DNA of 64,000 nt from Leptospira semungkisensis (lineage in GTDB: Bacteria > Spirochaetota > Leptospiria > Leptospirales > Leptospiraceae), in the NCBI RefSeq assembly GCF_004770055.1, contig NZ_RQEP01000005.1, forward strand, positions 744,001 to 808,000, given 5' to 3'. A program made the position numbers and the translations under genes. Positions 41,716 through 53,461 of the stretch are shown one piece after another; within the stretch, counting starts at the first letter, position 1, and every line of letters starts with the position of its first letter. A model generated the notes under the pieces. That model was not told where the DNA came from. It searched no databases and saw only the letters and a list, made by a program, of their open reading frames with translations.

Positions 41716-44700
41716 ATGGACCCTCTTTATTTTAATTTTTACTTCTTCGGATCCTTACTCGCCTCTTTATTTTCTCTTTATGTAGCCTTCTTCTTTTTGA
41801 CGATCAAAGATAGGAGTAAGGCTGCCTTTCATTTGGGGATCTCCAGCTTATCTACTACAATCTTTCATCTCGGATATGCGATAGCATTTTGTTCCGCGGA
41901 AGATTGGACCATCTTTCATAGATGGATCGTGATCCCATTTCCGATGGTCGGATACACTCAGCTATTCATCTTCTTCTTTTACTTTCCGAATCCGAAAAGA
42001 GTCAAGCTCGGATTGCTACTTTATTCACTTCTCTACGTAGGAGTGATCGCGCTCGCGATTTTCTATATTATACTTTCCTTAAAGTCCACAAGAACCTTCG
42101 TGATGGGCAGCCATTACTGGGACTTCGAAACCCATTTGTTCTATAAGATATTTTCCCTACTCGTTCTTATCTACAATGCGATTTTCTTAGTTGCTGCAAT
42201 TTGGAGATCGGTAGTTGAAAAAGGAGCAGAGAGAAGATCGGTCATATACATCACTCTCGCTTACATTACGATCACTCTCTTTCCTGGGATTACGAACGCG
42301 TTAAGCAGGGAAGGTACCGTGTCGAGAGCGGTATATCAACAGACAGCGGACATTCTTCTCGTAGCAGGATTATTCCTCATCTTGATCATCTACGTGAATG
42401 CAACCAAGGAAAGAACTACCATCCTAAGTAGGATCGTAGGAGTCAGTATGGCAACTTTCCTCTTGGCATTTCAATTGGTCGGTTTTACTATTTTGAACGG
42501 ATATGATTCTTCTTTCGATCTGATCAAGAAAGAAGAAGCTAAACTTACTGTCTTCAATGGAGAAGAGCCTCCCGGTTTTGCGTACTTGATATCTTATGAT
42601 CCGAAAGAGAACCGCTTTCAAACCGAGAGAGGATTCAAGGATCTTAGATCTGATATAGAAGATAGATTAGAGCTTAGATTCTTTTATATCTCTCGTAATT
42701 TGACTCGATTGGGAAATCTTCCCGCAAAGCAAAGATGGGAAAGATCCAAAGAAGTTTTGGCGGAATCTCCTAAGGAATTTTACGCGTACCAAGAAGGGCT
42801 TCGCCAGTTTTTGGAATCAAAGGGAGATGTGGTAGTTTCCGATGCGGAGGTTTTAGATTTCTTCCGTTTCTTAAATAAAAAACTGAAAGTAGTGAAAAGT
42901 AAATTCGCTCACTTACCTACTAAGTCCGATACAGCTGCAGTTGATAAACTTTTAGTAGCGAATGAGGTCGGACTCTCCGGAATATTGGAGAAGGTAAAGA
43001 ACAAGGTAGATACCGAATTAAAAGCAGGAACATCTGGATCTGAGATCAATAAGGCAGTATTACCTCCTTTGTCTCCGCTCTTAGAAGTAGGTGAGAGAAT
43101 TTATAGAGGAACCAAGTTCTATACGGTCGGTGACGAAAAACCCCAATACTACGTTTCTTATTTGGTTGTTCATCCTGAGAACGGAAAGATCTACGAGGTA
43201 GGGTTCACTTACAAATCCTATAGAGCATTTATACATGATCCTTCTCTAGTTCTTGTAGGTTGTTTGCTTGCGGTGATGCTCGTGATCATCTTTGGATTTA
43301 GATTCTTCTTCCAAAATGCTTTAGTGAAACCAATGGACGAAGTAGTCGTTGGACTCACAGAAGTCAATTCCGGCAACTTGGAATACAGATTGAAGCCTCG
43401 TGTAGAAGACGAGATTGGATTTATTGCTCGTTCCTTCAATAGAATGGCTCGCTCGATACAGGCAGCACGTAAACAACTCGAGCAATATGCAAACGAGTTG
43501 GAGGAAAAGGTAAAGGAAAGAACCAAGGAATTGGAACAAACCCTTGGAGAAGTGCAGGAGCTCAAGCAACAACAGGACGGAGACTATTTCTTAACTTCTC
43601 TTTTGATCAAGCCGTTAGGAGCAAACAAAGCAATTCAAGAAAACGTAAAAGTAGATTTCTTAATGGAGCAAAAAAAGAAATTCACTTTCAGAAGATACCA
43701 CGACGAGATCGGTGGGGATTTAAATATTTCTAATCATATCGAGCTGAAGGATAGATCTTATACTGTTTTCTTAAATGCGGATGCGATGGGAAAATCAATG
43801 CAAGGCGCTGGTGGCGCGTTGGTATTGGGAGCAGTCTTTGAATCCATTATAGAAAGGACCAGACTTGCCGAAGCGATGAAGAACCAATCTCCGGAGAGAT
43901 GGTTAAAAAATGCATTCACAGAATTGCATAAAGTATTCGAGAGCTTTGACGGATCCATGCTTGTTTCCTCCGTAATGGGTCTCGTAGACGACGAAGTAGG
44001 TATATTATATTTCATTAATGCAGAGCATCCTTGGACGGTACTTTATAGGGACGGGATCGCAAGCTTCATAGAAGACGAGTTGATGTTCCGAAAACTGGGT
44101 ACAACAGGCATGGAAGGAAGGATCTATATCAAAACCTTCCAACTAGAGCCTGGAGATGTGATCATTGCCGGATCGGACGGACGTGACGATATTCTGATCG
44201 GAACCGACTCTGAAGGCGGAAGGATCATCAACGATGACGAAAGATTGTTCTTATCTATTGTAGAAGAAGGTCGCTCCGATTTGCAAGGGATCTATGATGC
44301 AATTCTGTCCAAGGGACCGCTTACAGATGATTTGTCTTTGATCCGACTTTCTTTCAAAGAAGACACTTCCGAATTTAAACACCAAGACGAACAAAAACAG
44401 AAGATTAAAGATCTGCTTCGTCGAGCAAAGGAAACTTCTCAAAGCAAGGATGTAGAAGAAGCAATTTCATACTTGGAAGAAGCTGAGAATTTAGATAGCC
44501 GCATTCCTGAAGTAAAGAAGAACTTCATAAAGTTGTTCTTGAAGCTCAAGGACTACTCCAAGGCAGCTCATTATGCCGAAGATTATTTGAATATCAAACC
44601 TGTTGATAAGGAAATCCTGTATGTGGCTTCTTTTGCGGCCAGAAAGGCAGGTCAGCTTAGAAAGGCATTGGATTTCGGGGAAAGGCTTCGACTAAGAGAA

Positions 44701-44877
44701 CCGGATCATTTCAAAAACCTAATGAACCTGGCTCAGGTCTATATCGCATTAAAAAATTATGAAAGAGCGATGAGTATGGTCCAAGCAGCCTTACACATGG
44801 AACCTAATAACGAGGCTGTATTGCGTATACGGGACGTTCTTAGAAAGAACTGGAACCCGAAAGATGAAATCAGTTAA
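41716..44877 (+). CDS. Membrane sensor phosphatase: multi-TM, HAMP, SpoIIE, TPR (copy 1)
   Basis: A 1053-residue protein. Seven or so helices fill residues 1-265. An extracytoplasmic segment of about 240 residues follows, then a helix near 515-535 and a HAMP linker (ALVKPMDEVVVGLTEVNSGN). A coiled coil (about 585-625) leads to a SpoIIE/PP2C domain: EIGGDLNIS, NADAMGKSMQGAGGALVLG, GSDGRDD and TDDLSLIRL, with all expected aspartates. TPR-like helices close it (about 905-1050). It should dephosphorylate a Ser/Thr-phosphorylated partner in response to an outside signal. A paralogue lies at 46671, with a chemoreceptor-like gene between. Confidence 0.87.
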   Translation: MDPLYFNFYFFGSLLASLFSLYVAFFFLTIKDRSKAAFHLGISSLSTTIFHLGYAIAFCSAEDWTIFHRWIVIPFPMVGYTQLFIFFFYFPNPKRVKLGLLLYSLLYVGVIALAIFYIILSLKSTRTFVMGSHYWDFETHLFYKIFSLLVLIYNAIFLVAAIWRSVVEKGAERRSVIYITLAYITITLFPGITNALSREGTVSRAVYQQTADILLVAGLFLILIIYVNATKERTTILSRIVGVSMATFLLAFQLVGFTILNGYDSSFDLIKKEEAKLTVFNGEEPPGFAYLISYDPKENRFQTERGFKDLRSDIEDRLELRFFYISRNLTRLGNLPAKQRWERSKEVLAESPKEFYAYQEGLRQFLESKGDVVVSDAEVLDFFRFLNKKLKVVKSKFAHLPTKSDTAAVDKLLVANEVGLSGILEKVKNKVDTELKAGTSGSEINKAVLPPLSPLLEVGERIYRGTKFYTVGDEKPQYYVSYLVVHPENGKIYEVGFTYKSYRAFIHDPSLVLVGCLLAVMLVIIFGFRFFFQNALVKPMDEVVVGLTEVNSGNLEYRLKPRVEDEIGFIARSFNRMARSIQAARKQLEQYANELEEKVKERTKELEQTLGEVQELKQQQDGDYFLTSLLIKPLGANKAIQENVKVDFLMEQKKKFTFRRYHDEIGGDLNISNHIELKDRSYTVFLNADAMGKSMQGAGGALVLGAVFESIIERTRLAEAMKNQSPERWLKNAFTELHKVFESFDGSMLVSSVMGLVDDEVGILYFINAEHPWTVLYRDGIASFIEDELMFRKLGTTGMEGRIYIKTFQLEPGDVIIAGSDGRDDILIGTDSEGGRIINDDERLFLSIVEEGRSDLQGIYDAILSKGPLTDDLSLIRLSFKEDTSEFKHQDEQKQKIKDLLRRAKETSQSKDVEEAISYLEEAENLDSRIPEVKKNFIKLFLKLKDYSKAAHYAEDYLNIKPVDKEILYVASFAARKAGQLRKALDFGERLRLREPDHFKNLMNLAQVYIALKNYERAMSMVQAALHMEPNNEAVLRIRDVLRKNWNPKDEIS

Positions 44878-45019
44878 TTAAAGATTGATAAAGGTCACGT
44901 TACCTTTCTTTTGCTATAAATTTTCCATGATTTAAGGATTGAAAAAGGATCGATTTATTCCCCCTTTATCCGTCTTCAATACTGAGACCATAAATAATTT
45001 CCAAGCGGGCTCTTATTAG

Positions 45020-46588
45020 ATGGAAACACGTTCCGAAACAGATAAAATCCTAGGCCAAGGGCCTATCACAATCAACCGAATCCGATTTGGACTTACCATC
45101 TTGTATTTCTTGTCTATTGCAATGGGTTACAAGAGAAGTACTCTCTTGCAAAATTCGTTATATATTGCTGGGACAAGCATAATGGTCCTGTATGTGACCT
45201 ATTCTTTCTTAAAGAATCGATTTGGTACAGGAGTTTCTCCTTTTCTTGCAAAAGTATTCATCATAGCGGATGTGTTTGTTCTTTGTCTAGTGATGGTTGG
45301 GGCCACTTCCGAGGACGCAAAACTTTCTTCTAATGTGATCAAGCAAGTGGTCTTATTTACGATTAACGTAATTTATATTATTTATGCAGGCTTACTCTTG
45401 TCTCCAGGGTTTGTTTATGCGGTTGGAGTTTCTACTATCATCGCTCAAACATTGGTGGTGATCAATGCAGCGAATACAGGCGTTGCCTTTTCGGAAGATA
45501 GTCAGCTTTCGATCACTCCAGGTTACGCTTCCATGTCAGAACAGATTACTAAAATGTTATTCTTGCTGACCGTTGCTTTTATCGTCGTCGCAGTTATTAA
45601 GATCTTTATCCGATTGAAATCTGTCGAAGAGGAAAAATCAGCAGCAATGGAAAAGTCCAGAACAGACTTGGAAGAAGGGAAAGTTCGAATGACCGAGTCC
45701 GCTGTCTCTTTAAAAGAAAATTCCAAAAAGCTAAAGGACTTCTCCGATGACTTTTCGGAAGTTGTGAGCAATCACGCCGCTTCCTTCGAGCAGATTAGTT
45801 CTACTATGGAAGAATTTTTAGCACAAACGGAACAATCCGCCAGTACTGTAAACGATCAGTTCGGAAAGATAGAGAACTTATTGGGAGAGAGCCGCAATTT
45901 AAATACATTGATCGATCGTATTTCGGGACATTCTTCCGATCTGGATAAGAATATGGATATCGTTTTGGATGCGGGAAAAGCGGTTAGCAGATTCGTAGAC
46001 GGGCTCAGAAATTCTTTGGAATCTTTAGGAAGTTCATTTCGCTCAGTGGGAGAAGTGAATCAGATCATGTCGGACGTTGCCGATAGAACGAATTTACTTT
46101 CGTTGAATGCATCTATTGAAGCGGCTAGAGCAGGAGTCGCCGGTCGTGGATTTGCGGTGGTCGCAACTGAAGTATCTAAACTTGCAGAGAGCAGCTCCGA
46201 GAATGCGGACAGAATTTCTAAGATCATCAATGAGAGTACTAAATACGTTCAAGATGGACAGAAGTCGGCTCACACTGCTAGTGAGAAAGTAAAAGAGCAG
46301 GACACTCTCTTTGAGAATTTTTTGGACAGCTTTAAGCAATTGAATCAGCTTTTAAGTGAGCAAAAAACAGTGAACGAACGTTTTCTGAACAGTCTGACTT
46401 CTCTTAGAAATCTCTCTTCGGATATTGAAACTGCTTCGAAGGAACAATCCTTAGGTGCAAATGCAATCATGACTTCCGTATCTTCTTTGCAAAGCTCTAT
46501 GGAATCACTTTTACATAAGAGTGAACTATTGTCTGAAACCATTACGATCTTAGAGACAGAAGCTCAAGTCTTAGCATCTAAAGATTGA
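45020..46588 (+). CDS. Membrane methyl-accepting chemotaxis-like protein
   Basis: A 522-residue protein. About six membrane helices (residues 20-195) replace the usual periplasmic sensor. The cytoplasmic part is a long helical signalling domain with the conserved hairpin tip [20 protein letters not shown], then [20 protein letters not shown]. No HAMP domain is obvious. It should form dimers that contact CheA/CheW. It sits between two SpoIIE-type sensor phosphatases on the same strand (142 and 82 bases away), so the signal could be shared or compared (inference). Confidence 0.87.
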   Translation: METRSETDKILGQGPITINRIRFGLTILYFLSIAMGYKRSTLLQNSLYIAGTSIMVLYVTYSFLKNRFGTGVSPFLAKVFIIADVFVLCLVMVGATSEDAKLSSNVIKQVVLFTINVIYIIYAGLLLSPGFVYAVGVSTIIAQTLVVINAANTGVAFSEDSQLSITPGYASMSEQITKMLFLLTVAFIVVAVIKIFIRLKSVEEEKSAAMEKSRTDLEEGKVRMTESAVSLKENSKKLKDFSDDFSEVVSNHAASFEQISSTMEEFLAQTEQSASTVNDQFGKIENLLGESRNLNTLIDRISGHSSDLDKNMDIVLDAGKAVSRFVDGLRNSLESLGSSFRSVGEVNQIMSDVADRTNLLSLNASIEAARAGVAGRGFAVVATEVSKLAESSSENADRISKIINESTKYVQDGQKSAHTASEKVKEQDTLFENFLDSFKQLNQLLSEQKTVNERFLNSLTSLRNLSSDIETASKEQSLGANAIMTSVSSLQSSMESLLHKSELLSETITILETEAQVLASKD

Positions 46589-46670
46589 TTGTAATGATCT
46601 ATAAAAATCTGATATAGATCGTACGTAAAACTCTTGAATTCTAATGATAAGAGATTAGAAAAGTCGCTCC

Positions 46671-49442
46671 ATGGTTTATTTTAACTCATGGGCGATCTCA
46701 ACGCTCATCTGTTCCATATTCACTTTTATTATTTTCGCATTCTTGGCAAGTCTCAAGAGAAAGGCGAATTATACTAGTGCATTTTCTCTTCTGTTCTTAT
46801 TCGTATTCTTAATTAATTTCGGATTCTTTATCTCAGCGATCTTTCCTCAGCCGAGTGCTTCTTATCATCGTTTGGTGACCGGGCCAGCTGCTGTTTTCGG
46901 AACGATTTTCTTGTGCATTTTTGCTTATCTTTATCCTCGCAACGATAGACCAAAGGAAGCCAAGTATGTGATCGCTTCTTTGCTCGGAATTTCCTCGATA
47001 ACGATCTTATATTCGTATTTTCAAATATTCGGAAGTAGGCCTGTATTTGATTTCAAGGGACAGATCTATAATTATCATCCTAAGGTAGGAAATCTATTAG
47101 CAATCTCATTATTGGCATTCTTGCTAGTAATGATTTTTATACAGGTGAGAAAGATCATCCAAGCGGATAAGGAAGAAAGAAAATCCATATTCCAAATGTC
47201 TTTGGGAATGGATATCACGTATCTAGTGCCGGTGGTTTCGAATCTTCTTCTAAGAGAAGGAGTGATTACCTTCAACTTATTCCAGCAACTGTACGTTGGT
47301 TTTATGATCTTGGGATATTTCTCTCTTATCATATTATTTATTAATAATACAGTAGATAAGACTTCGTTTATGACGAAGATTGTAGGCATCACGGTAGCCA
47401 CTTGTTTGGTTTTTGCCCAAGCATTTTCTACTGTGGTAAATCTCAAGAATGAAAGTTCTTTCGACGAGATTAGTCTAAAAGAGGCGATCAATTTTCTAAA
47501 AACAGGAAAGGCAGAAGGATCTTCGATCGCATACGCAGTATCCGTTTCCGATTCTTCTAATAAGCCGAAATTATTGACCAAGTCTTCCGGAATAGAGCCG
47601 AATTTGACTGCCTCTCAAAAAGATATTTTAGAAAATCGTAAACTAGGAAATTTCTCAAAGAGAACTTCTTCCGTTAATTCGCCAAAGATCTTGCCAGAAG
47701 GATATGTTCCTCCTTCTTCCGATCTATTTTATTCCTACTATTTGAGAGATGAGGCGGGAGAAAGGACATTGCAGGTCGCTTTTCCTTATCTTTATTATAG
47801 AAAATTTTTGGATGATACCAATAGCTGGATCGCGCTTTTGACTATGGCATTGGTATTCGTGGTATTGGTTCTATTTCCATTCTTCTTTAATCGAAGTCTA
47901 GTCCGTCCTTTGAATACTTTGATCCAAGGAGTTGGCGAAGTAAATTTAGGAAATCTAACCGTTCAGATTCCAGTCCTTGTGCAGGATGAGATTGGATATC
48001 TAACTGGTTCCTTTAACAAAATGGTGGATAGCATTTTGGAAGGAAGGACTAAGTTAGAGGAATATGCGGATACTCTGGAAGAAAAGGTAGAAGCAAGAAC
48101 CAAAGAAGTTACGGAGAAGATGGAAGAGATCCATACCTTGAAAGTGCAGCAGGATGGAGATTACTTTCTTACTTCTCTCTTGAGTAAACCGCTCATGACG
48201 AATTGGAATCGTTCTTCGCAGGTTACTACAAACTTCTATATTGAACAAAAGAAGAAATTTATATTTAAGAATAAAGAGTCCGAGATAGGCGGAGATATTT
48301 GCATCAGCGGTAATCTTCTATTCGGATCAGAGAAAGAAAAATGGACGGTATTCCTGAACGGGGACGCGATGGGCAAGTCCATGCAGGGAGCCGGGGGAGC
48401 GATCGTTCTCGGGACGGCTATGAATAATATCATGGCAAGGTCCGCAAGTCAGGGAAAGGTACTTAGTGTCACTCCCGAAGATTGGATCCAGGAAACGTAT
48501 AGAGAGTTAGACGATATCTTTCGCACATTTGACGGAGTGATGATGGCTTCGGTGATCTTGGGTTTGATCAATGAGAAAACCGGAAAGATGTACTACTTTA
48601 ACGCGGAACATCCTTGGGCCGTTCTACTGAGAGATGCAAAGGCTTCTTTTTTAGAAAGAGAATTAACTTTACGTAAACTAGGTTCTCCTTCCGAGATGAG
48701 CTTTAAGATCTTGGAATTCCAGCTTGCTCCTGGAGATGTTTTGTACATAGGTTCTGATGGAAGGGATGATATCAATCTCACCGAAGACGGGATCTCTTGG
48801 GTAATGAACTCGGACGAGAATCTATTCTTAAAAACGGTAGAGGATTCTAAGGGAGACTTGGACAATTTAGTAGATCGGATCCATGGGTTAGGCGCTCTTT
48901 CCGATGACTTATCTCTGATACGAATCGGTTTCCAAGAACAATTATCTCCGAGTCTTGGAGAAACAAAGATAGAAGTTTCCGAATCCATTCTCCGCAAATA
49001 CGCCGAAGCAAAAGCGCTGCTCCAACAAAGAGAGATCGGAACAGCTATCGTACTCTTAGAGGAGACTATCGAAGCTTCTCCTAATTTCAAAGCCGCTCCT
49101 AGATTGCTCGGCCAAGTACATTATGATCGAAAGGAATATTCGCCTGCATCTGGTTGGTTCGAGAAGTATCTAGAGCTGGATTCAGATTCTCCCAATATTT
49201 GGTTTTTATTATCCGTTTGCTACAAGCACATGAAAGAATACGATAAGGCAGGAGTGGCAGCGGAGAAGGTTCGTATCTCTCAACCTCATCGCTTGGCAAA
49301 CCTGATCAATCTAAGCGATAACTATAGGCTATTGGGTCGTTTCTCTCAGGCTCGTTCTATTCTGGATTCGGCTCAATCTATCGATGGAGAAAGTCCGGGA
49401 GTACGAAAGCTCGACGAGTTACTGAAATCAAAGGGCTACTAA
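46671..49442 (+). CDS. Membrane sensor phosphatase: multi-TM, HAMP, SpoIIE, TPR (copy 2)
   Basis: A 923-residue paralogue of the gene at 41716, with the same domain order: helices at 1-260, a shorter outside segment of about 120 residues, a helix near 390, HAMP (SLVRPLNTLIQGVGEVNLGN), coiled coil, SpoIIE/PP2C (EIGGDICIS, NGDAMGKSMQGAGGAIVLG, GSDGRDD, SDDLSLIRIGF) and TPR repeats (about 760-920). The catalytic aspartates are kept. The two copies differ most in the outside segment, which suggests different ligands but a similar output. The ATG at 46671 is used. Confidence 0.87.
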   Translation: MVYFNSWAISTLICSIFTFIIFAFLASLKRKANYTSAFSLLFLFVFLINFGFFISAIFPQPSASYHRLVTGPAAVFGTIFLCIFAYLYPRNDRPKEAKYVIASLLGISSITILYSYFQIFGSRPVFDFKGQIYNYHPKVGNLLAISLLAFLLVMIFIQVRKIIQADKEERKSIFQMSLGMDITYLVPVVSNLLLREGVITFNLFQQLYVGFMILGYFSLIILFINNTVDKTSFMTKIVGITVATCLVFAQAFSTVVNLKNESSFDEISLKEAINFLKTGKAEGSSIAYAVSVSDSSNKPKLLTKSSGIEPNLTASQKDILENRKLGNFSKRTSSVNSPKILPEGYVPPSSDLFYSYYLRDEAGERTLQVAFPYLYYRKFLDDTNSWIALLTMALVFVVLVLFPFFFNRSLVRPLNTLIQGVGEVNLGNLTVQIPVLVQDEIGYLTGSFNKMVDSILEGRTKLEEYADTLEEKVEARTKEVTEKMEEIHTLKVQQDGDYFLTSLLSKPLMTNWNRSSQVTTNFYIEQKKKFIFKNKESEIGGDICISGNLLFGSEKEKWTVFLNGDAMGKSMQGAGGAIVLGTAMNNIMARSASQGKVLSVTPEDWIQETYRELDDIFRTFDGVMMASVILGLINEKTGKMYYFNAEHPWAVLLRDAKASFLERELTLRKLGSPSEMSFKILEFQLAPGDVLYIGSDGRDDINLTEDGISWVMNSDENLFLKTVEDSKGDLDNLVDRIHGLGALSDDLSLIRIGFQEQLSPSLGETKIEVSESILRKYAEAKALLQQREIGTAIVLLEETIEASPNFKAAPRLLGQVHYDRKEYSPASGWFEKYLELDSDSPNIWFLLSVCYKHMKEYDKAGVAAEKVRISQPHRLANLINLSDNYRLLGRFSQARSILDSAQSIDGESPGVRKLDELLKSKGY

Positions 49443-49582
49443 GTAAATTTAGATTGTGGAATCGGCCATTTCACAATGTTTTGTAAAAACGACCCTTTAG
49501 AAATCGGTTCGACTCCCGTTTTCAGATCGTTGCCCGTCCTCCGGAACTTTAAGAAGTTCGAGATAGAGCCTTTCAGCATTAA

Positions 49583-50647
<1,065 letters not shown>

Positions 50648-50675
50648 GATCTACCTCTTCTTAAACGAGTGAATG

Positions 50676-50704
50676 AAAAGGCCGGAATTTTCCGGCCTTT
50701 TTTA
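50676..50704 (+). terminator. Intrinsic terminator of ilvC
   Basis: A stem AAAAGGCCGGA pairs with TCCGGCCTTTT around a short AT loop and is followed by a T-run (TTTTTTATTT). It begins 29 bases after the ilvC stop. Confidence 0.9.
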
Positions 50705-50947
50705 TTTGGATCGAAGCCTTATGATTTTCGAGTTTCATTTCGGCCACTTCTTCGTATAAAAGTTCCCCAAGCTCGGACATAATTTGGAAATTTCTTTCCC
50801 AAGCTCCGATTTTACAGCATTTTCAGGAAAGTAAACCTATACTTCTTCGGTCTTAAAAACGGTTCTAAAGCGGCATCTTCGTTCGCTAGATCGGGCAAAA
50901 AAATAATGACAAAGCTTTTGTTTTTGCTACCTTGAGACACCCAAGCC

Positions 50948-50953
50948 AGGAGG
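50948..50953 (+). promoter_or_regulatory. Ribosome binding site deciding the TTG start at 50960
   Basis: A consensus AGGAGG lies six bases before the TTG at 50960. It supports this non-ATG start for the caspase-like protein, whose signal peptide begins there. Confidence 0.8.
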
Positions 50954-50959
50954 CTCTGA

Positions 50960-52582
50960 TTGAAATCCTTATTTTCCATAATCGGAATTTCTATCTTTTT
51001 GTTTTCCAGTGATGTTTTCGCACAGAAGAGGCTAGGCCTAATCTTCGGATCCAATTACCAAGGAAACAAGGCAGGAATTCCCGAGTTAAATCTTTGTGAA
51101 GCGGATGCAAAGTACTTACACGATGAGATCAGACGTGTGGGGAAATTCGACGATATCAAGATTGTTTTAGGTAAAGACGTAACCAAGGATAATATCCAAC
51201 GCGAGATCAAAGCGATCGCGTCCAAGGCTAAGTCTGATGATACAGTATTCTTATATTTCTCCGGACATGGAGCCTTTCAAAGAGATGAAAAGGCAAAGAA
51301 CGGAATGAGAAACCTGATCATTTGCTATGATCGTCCTCACTTGTCCGATGATGAGTTAAACGATTATTTGGCTGGGATCAAATCTCCAAAGACGGTTTTC
51401 GTTTTTGACTGTTGCTTCTCCGGAGGGATAGCCAAGAAAGGAAAAGCGACTAGAGGTTCTACTCCAGTACCGATCCCGCAAGGAAGCGATGGAACGGTTA
51501 AGCAAGATTCTCAAGACTTCTATTTCCAAGATAAGGCGATTATTTCCAGCGCGGATGATAACCAAACTGCCATCGAAGTAGGAGGTACCATCAATCATGG
51601 AATCTTTACATACAATTTCGGAAGAGCATTATCTAGCGCGGACTTAAATCAGGACGATGTAGTTACAGCTCTCGAAGCATTCTTCTCTTCTAGAGATGAA
51701 ACTGTAGCGATGGCAAAGAAATTCGATCATGAGCAAGTGCCTCAGATTTCGGGTAACGCGTCCGGTATCTTCCTCGCGGGAGAGAAGAAGCCGGATCCTC
51801 CTAAACCTGTCGAGCCTGTTAAACCTCCTGTGAATCCTACTCCGGTCCCGGATGTGGATCCACCTAAGCCTCAACCGGAAACTCCTGTTGTTACGAACCA
51901 AGAACCTCCTGTTGTTCCTACAAATCAGAAAGGTGATTTGGTGATCAAGACCACCATTATTCAAGACAGAGCGTACGGAGTCTCCGATCTTCCTCCTGAT
52001 ATTCGTTTAACAACAGGCAAGAAGAGAGTGGGCAATCGTTCTATTCGAGTACTGATCGACGATAAAGAAGTAGATAAGACAATCTCTTCTGAAGTTTCTA
52101 ATTACTGGGGAGCAGTTAAAAAGATGGGAAAACTTGTCCCTGGTGCGACTTATACTCTCACTGTAAAAGGAGTACCTGCAGGTGTTCATAAGGTGACCAT
52201 CCAAGCGGATGATTATCCGGAGATTCAAAAGACACAAGCAGTGATCCCAAATAAGAAGAACGAATTGGAAGTAGTAACTTCTATGAGTGGCTTCGGAGCA
52301 ATCCGTGGAAAGGTGTTCTATCGCACATTAGACAACCCTGTGTTGAACCAACCTATCTACATGCCGACTGTTACCAGTGTAACCGGTATCCAAAAGCTGA
52401 ATACGGATCAAAACGGGAATTTCTGGTTTACGAACCTGAAACCGGGAGAGTACGAGATCAAAGCTTCTTTTGCGGAAGATTTGAATTTGAATAACTCCAA
52501 TATTGTGGTCCGTGAAGGAGAAGTTACGGAAGTGGATGTGATCCTGAACGTAAAACTTCCTTCCACTAAAACAAAATACTAA
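50960..52582 (+). CDS. Exported caspase-fold (orthocaspase) protein
   Basis: A 540-residue protein. A signal peptide ([17 protein letters not shown]) is followed by a C14 caspase-like domain at about 25-275: catalytic His103 in YFSGHGAF and Cys152 in FDCCFSGG, with [11 protein letters not shown] as the N-terminal block. A Pro-rich linker lies at about 278-320. The C-terminal region (about 325-535) is beta-rich, with one unit like a carboxypeptidase-regulatory or Ig-type fold ([31 protein letters not shown]). Bacterial caspases usually cut after Arg or Lys. It probably acts in the periplasm or at the surface. The start is TTG with AGGAGG; a terminator follows. Confidence 0.87.
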   Translation: MKSLFSIIGISIFLFSSDVFAQKRLGLIFGSNYQGNKAGIPELNLCEADAKYLHDEIRRVGKFDDIKIVLGKDVTKDNIQREIKAIASKAKSDDTVFLYFSGHGAFQRDEKAKNGMRNLIICYDRPHLSDDELNDYLAGIKSPKTVFVFDCCFSGGIAKKGKATRGSTPVPIPQGSDGTVKQDSQDFYFQDKAIISSADDNQTAIEVGGTINHGIFTYNFGRALSSADLNQDDVVTALEAFFSSRDETVAMAKKFDHEQVPQISGNASGIFLAGEKKPDPPKPVEPVKPPVNPTPVPDVDPPKPQPETPVVTNQEPPVVPTNQKGDLVIKTTIIQDRAYGVSDLPPDIRLTTGKKRVGNRSIRVLIDDKEVDKTISSEVSNYWGAVKKMGKLVPGATYTLTVKGVPAGVHKVTIQADDYPEIQKTQAVIPNKKNELEVVTSMSGFGAIRGKVFYRTLDNPVLNQPIYMPTVTSVTGIQKLNTDQNGNFWFTNLKPGEYEIKASFAEDLNLNNSNIVVREGEVTEVDVILNVKLPSTKTKY

Positions 52583-53227
52583 GATCGAAACTAGCTGATC
52601 TTTGTGAGGCCTCTCGATAACACGAGGGGCCTTTTTGTTTTTAGGCACTGAGCAATGAGTTTTGCCTTCGAAAGAAGATCGGTTTTGGCTCTCTTTTATT
52701 CCAATACATTCAGGCTGTCTTAGACTGAATTCGACAGAGCCATCTCAATGCTTAGAAAATTGGTTAATATATTTGAAGAAGAAAGATAAGAAGAATGCGG
52801 GGTGGGATTTCCGCTCTACCCTCGGCTAGAAGGTAGAGAAGAGCTCTGGTTTGGTATTAGTCTTTTTGAAAATTTTTCCACTGTGTGGAATTGATCCTTT
52901 TTTTTCGAATCTCTACTAAGATTCTCATTTGTTTTCTGTTTAGAAGGTTTCTTGCATTTAAGCCGAACTCAGGTAGAACTGTATCGTTCGTGAGATTGGC
53001 AAAGGTTTTTCCGATTTTTGAGAAGGAACTCCGTAAGTCCGGATCCATTTCGGGATACATCATAAATCGCCTCCGTGCGACCCATTCAGGGGTAAAAAGA
53101 GGAAGAAGGTTCCGTTTTCCATCCTTGGAAGGAAGCTTTCTCCCAAACTGTACTTCGGGAACTTGCGAAAATACTTGAGATATTTTTTTCTTGTACGAAA
53201 AGAAAGTACGGGGTAAATTCGGTTATA
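52583..53227. other. 645-base gap without a supported gene
   Basis: The region begins with the terminator of the caspase-like gene. Beyond it are only short frames of low quality on both strands (52885-53178 forward and 52857-53063 reverse) with compositions unlike the neighbours. A small hairpin (CTCTACC pairing with GGTAGAG, 52814-52838) is present. It could hide a small RNA or be the leader of the 77-aa/MutS-like operon; nothing more can be shown. Confidence 0.5.
52607..52636 (+). terminator. Intrinsic terminator of the caspase-like gene
   Basis: A ten-base stem (AGGCCTCTCG with CGAGGGGCCT, one G-T pair) with a six-base loop is followed by TTTTTGTTTTT. It begins 24 bases after the stop at 52582. 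Confidence 0.85.
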
Positions 53228-53461
53228 ATGCAGATCCGTTTGGAAAATAGAACCGGTAAAAGATCCGGTCGTTTCGTCGTATACGAGTACGGAACGGACC
53301 TATTTGGCTACGTCTACGTGGATAAATTCCGCGGTCGGGACAGAGGCAAAGTGGTTTCTAGATGGTTGATGCAGGATTTGGGCTCTCTCGTTCGACTTCT
53401 CGACCATGAGATCTATAAAAGAGAATCCGAAAACTACGAGAACGTCACCTTAGCAGTATGA
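53228..53461 (+). CDS. Small conserved-looking protein coupled to the MutS-like gene
   Basis: A 77-residue protein that I do not recognise. It is basic in the first half ([20 protein letters not shown]) and has a compact beta then alpha outline, with [20 protein letters not shown] as a likely helix. No membrane segment or cysteine is present. The stop overlaps the next ATG as ATGA, so the two proteins should be made together and may be partners. The gene lacks an obvious Shine-Dalgarno sequence. Confidence 0.65.
   Translation: MQIRLENRTGKRSGRFVVYEYGTDLFGYVYVDKFRGRDRGKVVSRWLMQDLGSLVRLLDHEIYKRESENYENVTLAV

Larger units (their letters stand above)
50648..50959. other. Intergenic region between ilvC and the caspase-like gene
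   Basis: This 312-base gap holds the ilvC terminator at its left end and the AGGAGG site of the caspase-like gene at its right end. I see no gene that I can support in between; the small reverse-strand frame here has no recognisable protein and overlaps the next signal peptide. Confidence 0.6.

Noticed and set aside
49500..49530. A GGTTCGACTCC stretch resembling a tRNA T-arm before ilvC
   Set aside because: The flanking bases do not form the T-stem, and no acceptor, D or anticodon arm can be drawn upstream.
51791..51930. Pro-rich, nearly repetitive stretch in the caspase-like gene, considered as a tandem repeat
   Set aside because: The codons vary and the PKP/PVK spacing is irregular; it is a flexible linker rather than a DNA repeat.
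52885..53178. Forward frame of 97 codons in the gap before the MutS-like operon
   Set aside because: There is no ribosome binding site and no recognisable family; its first part is read from AT-rich DNA and its composition differs from neighbouring genes.
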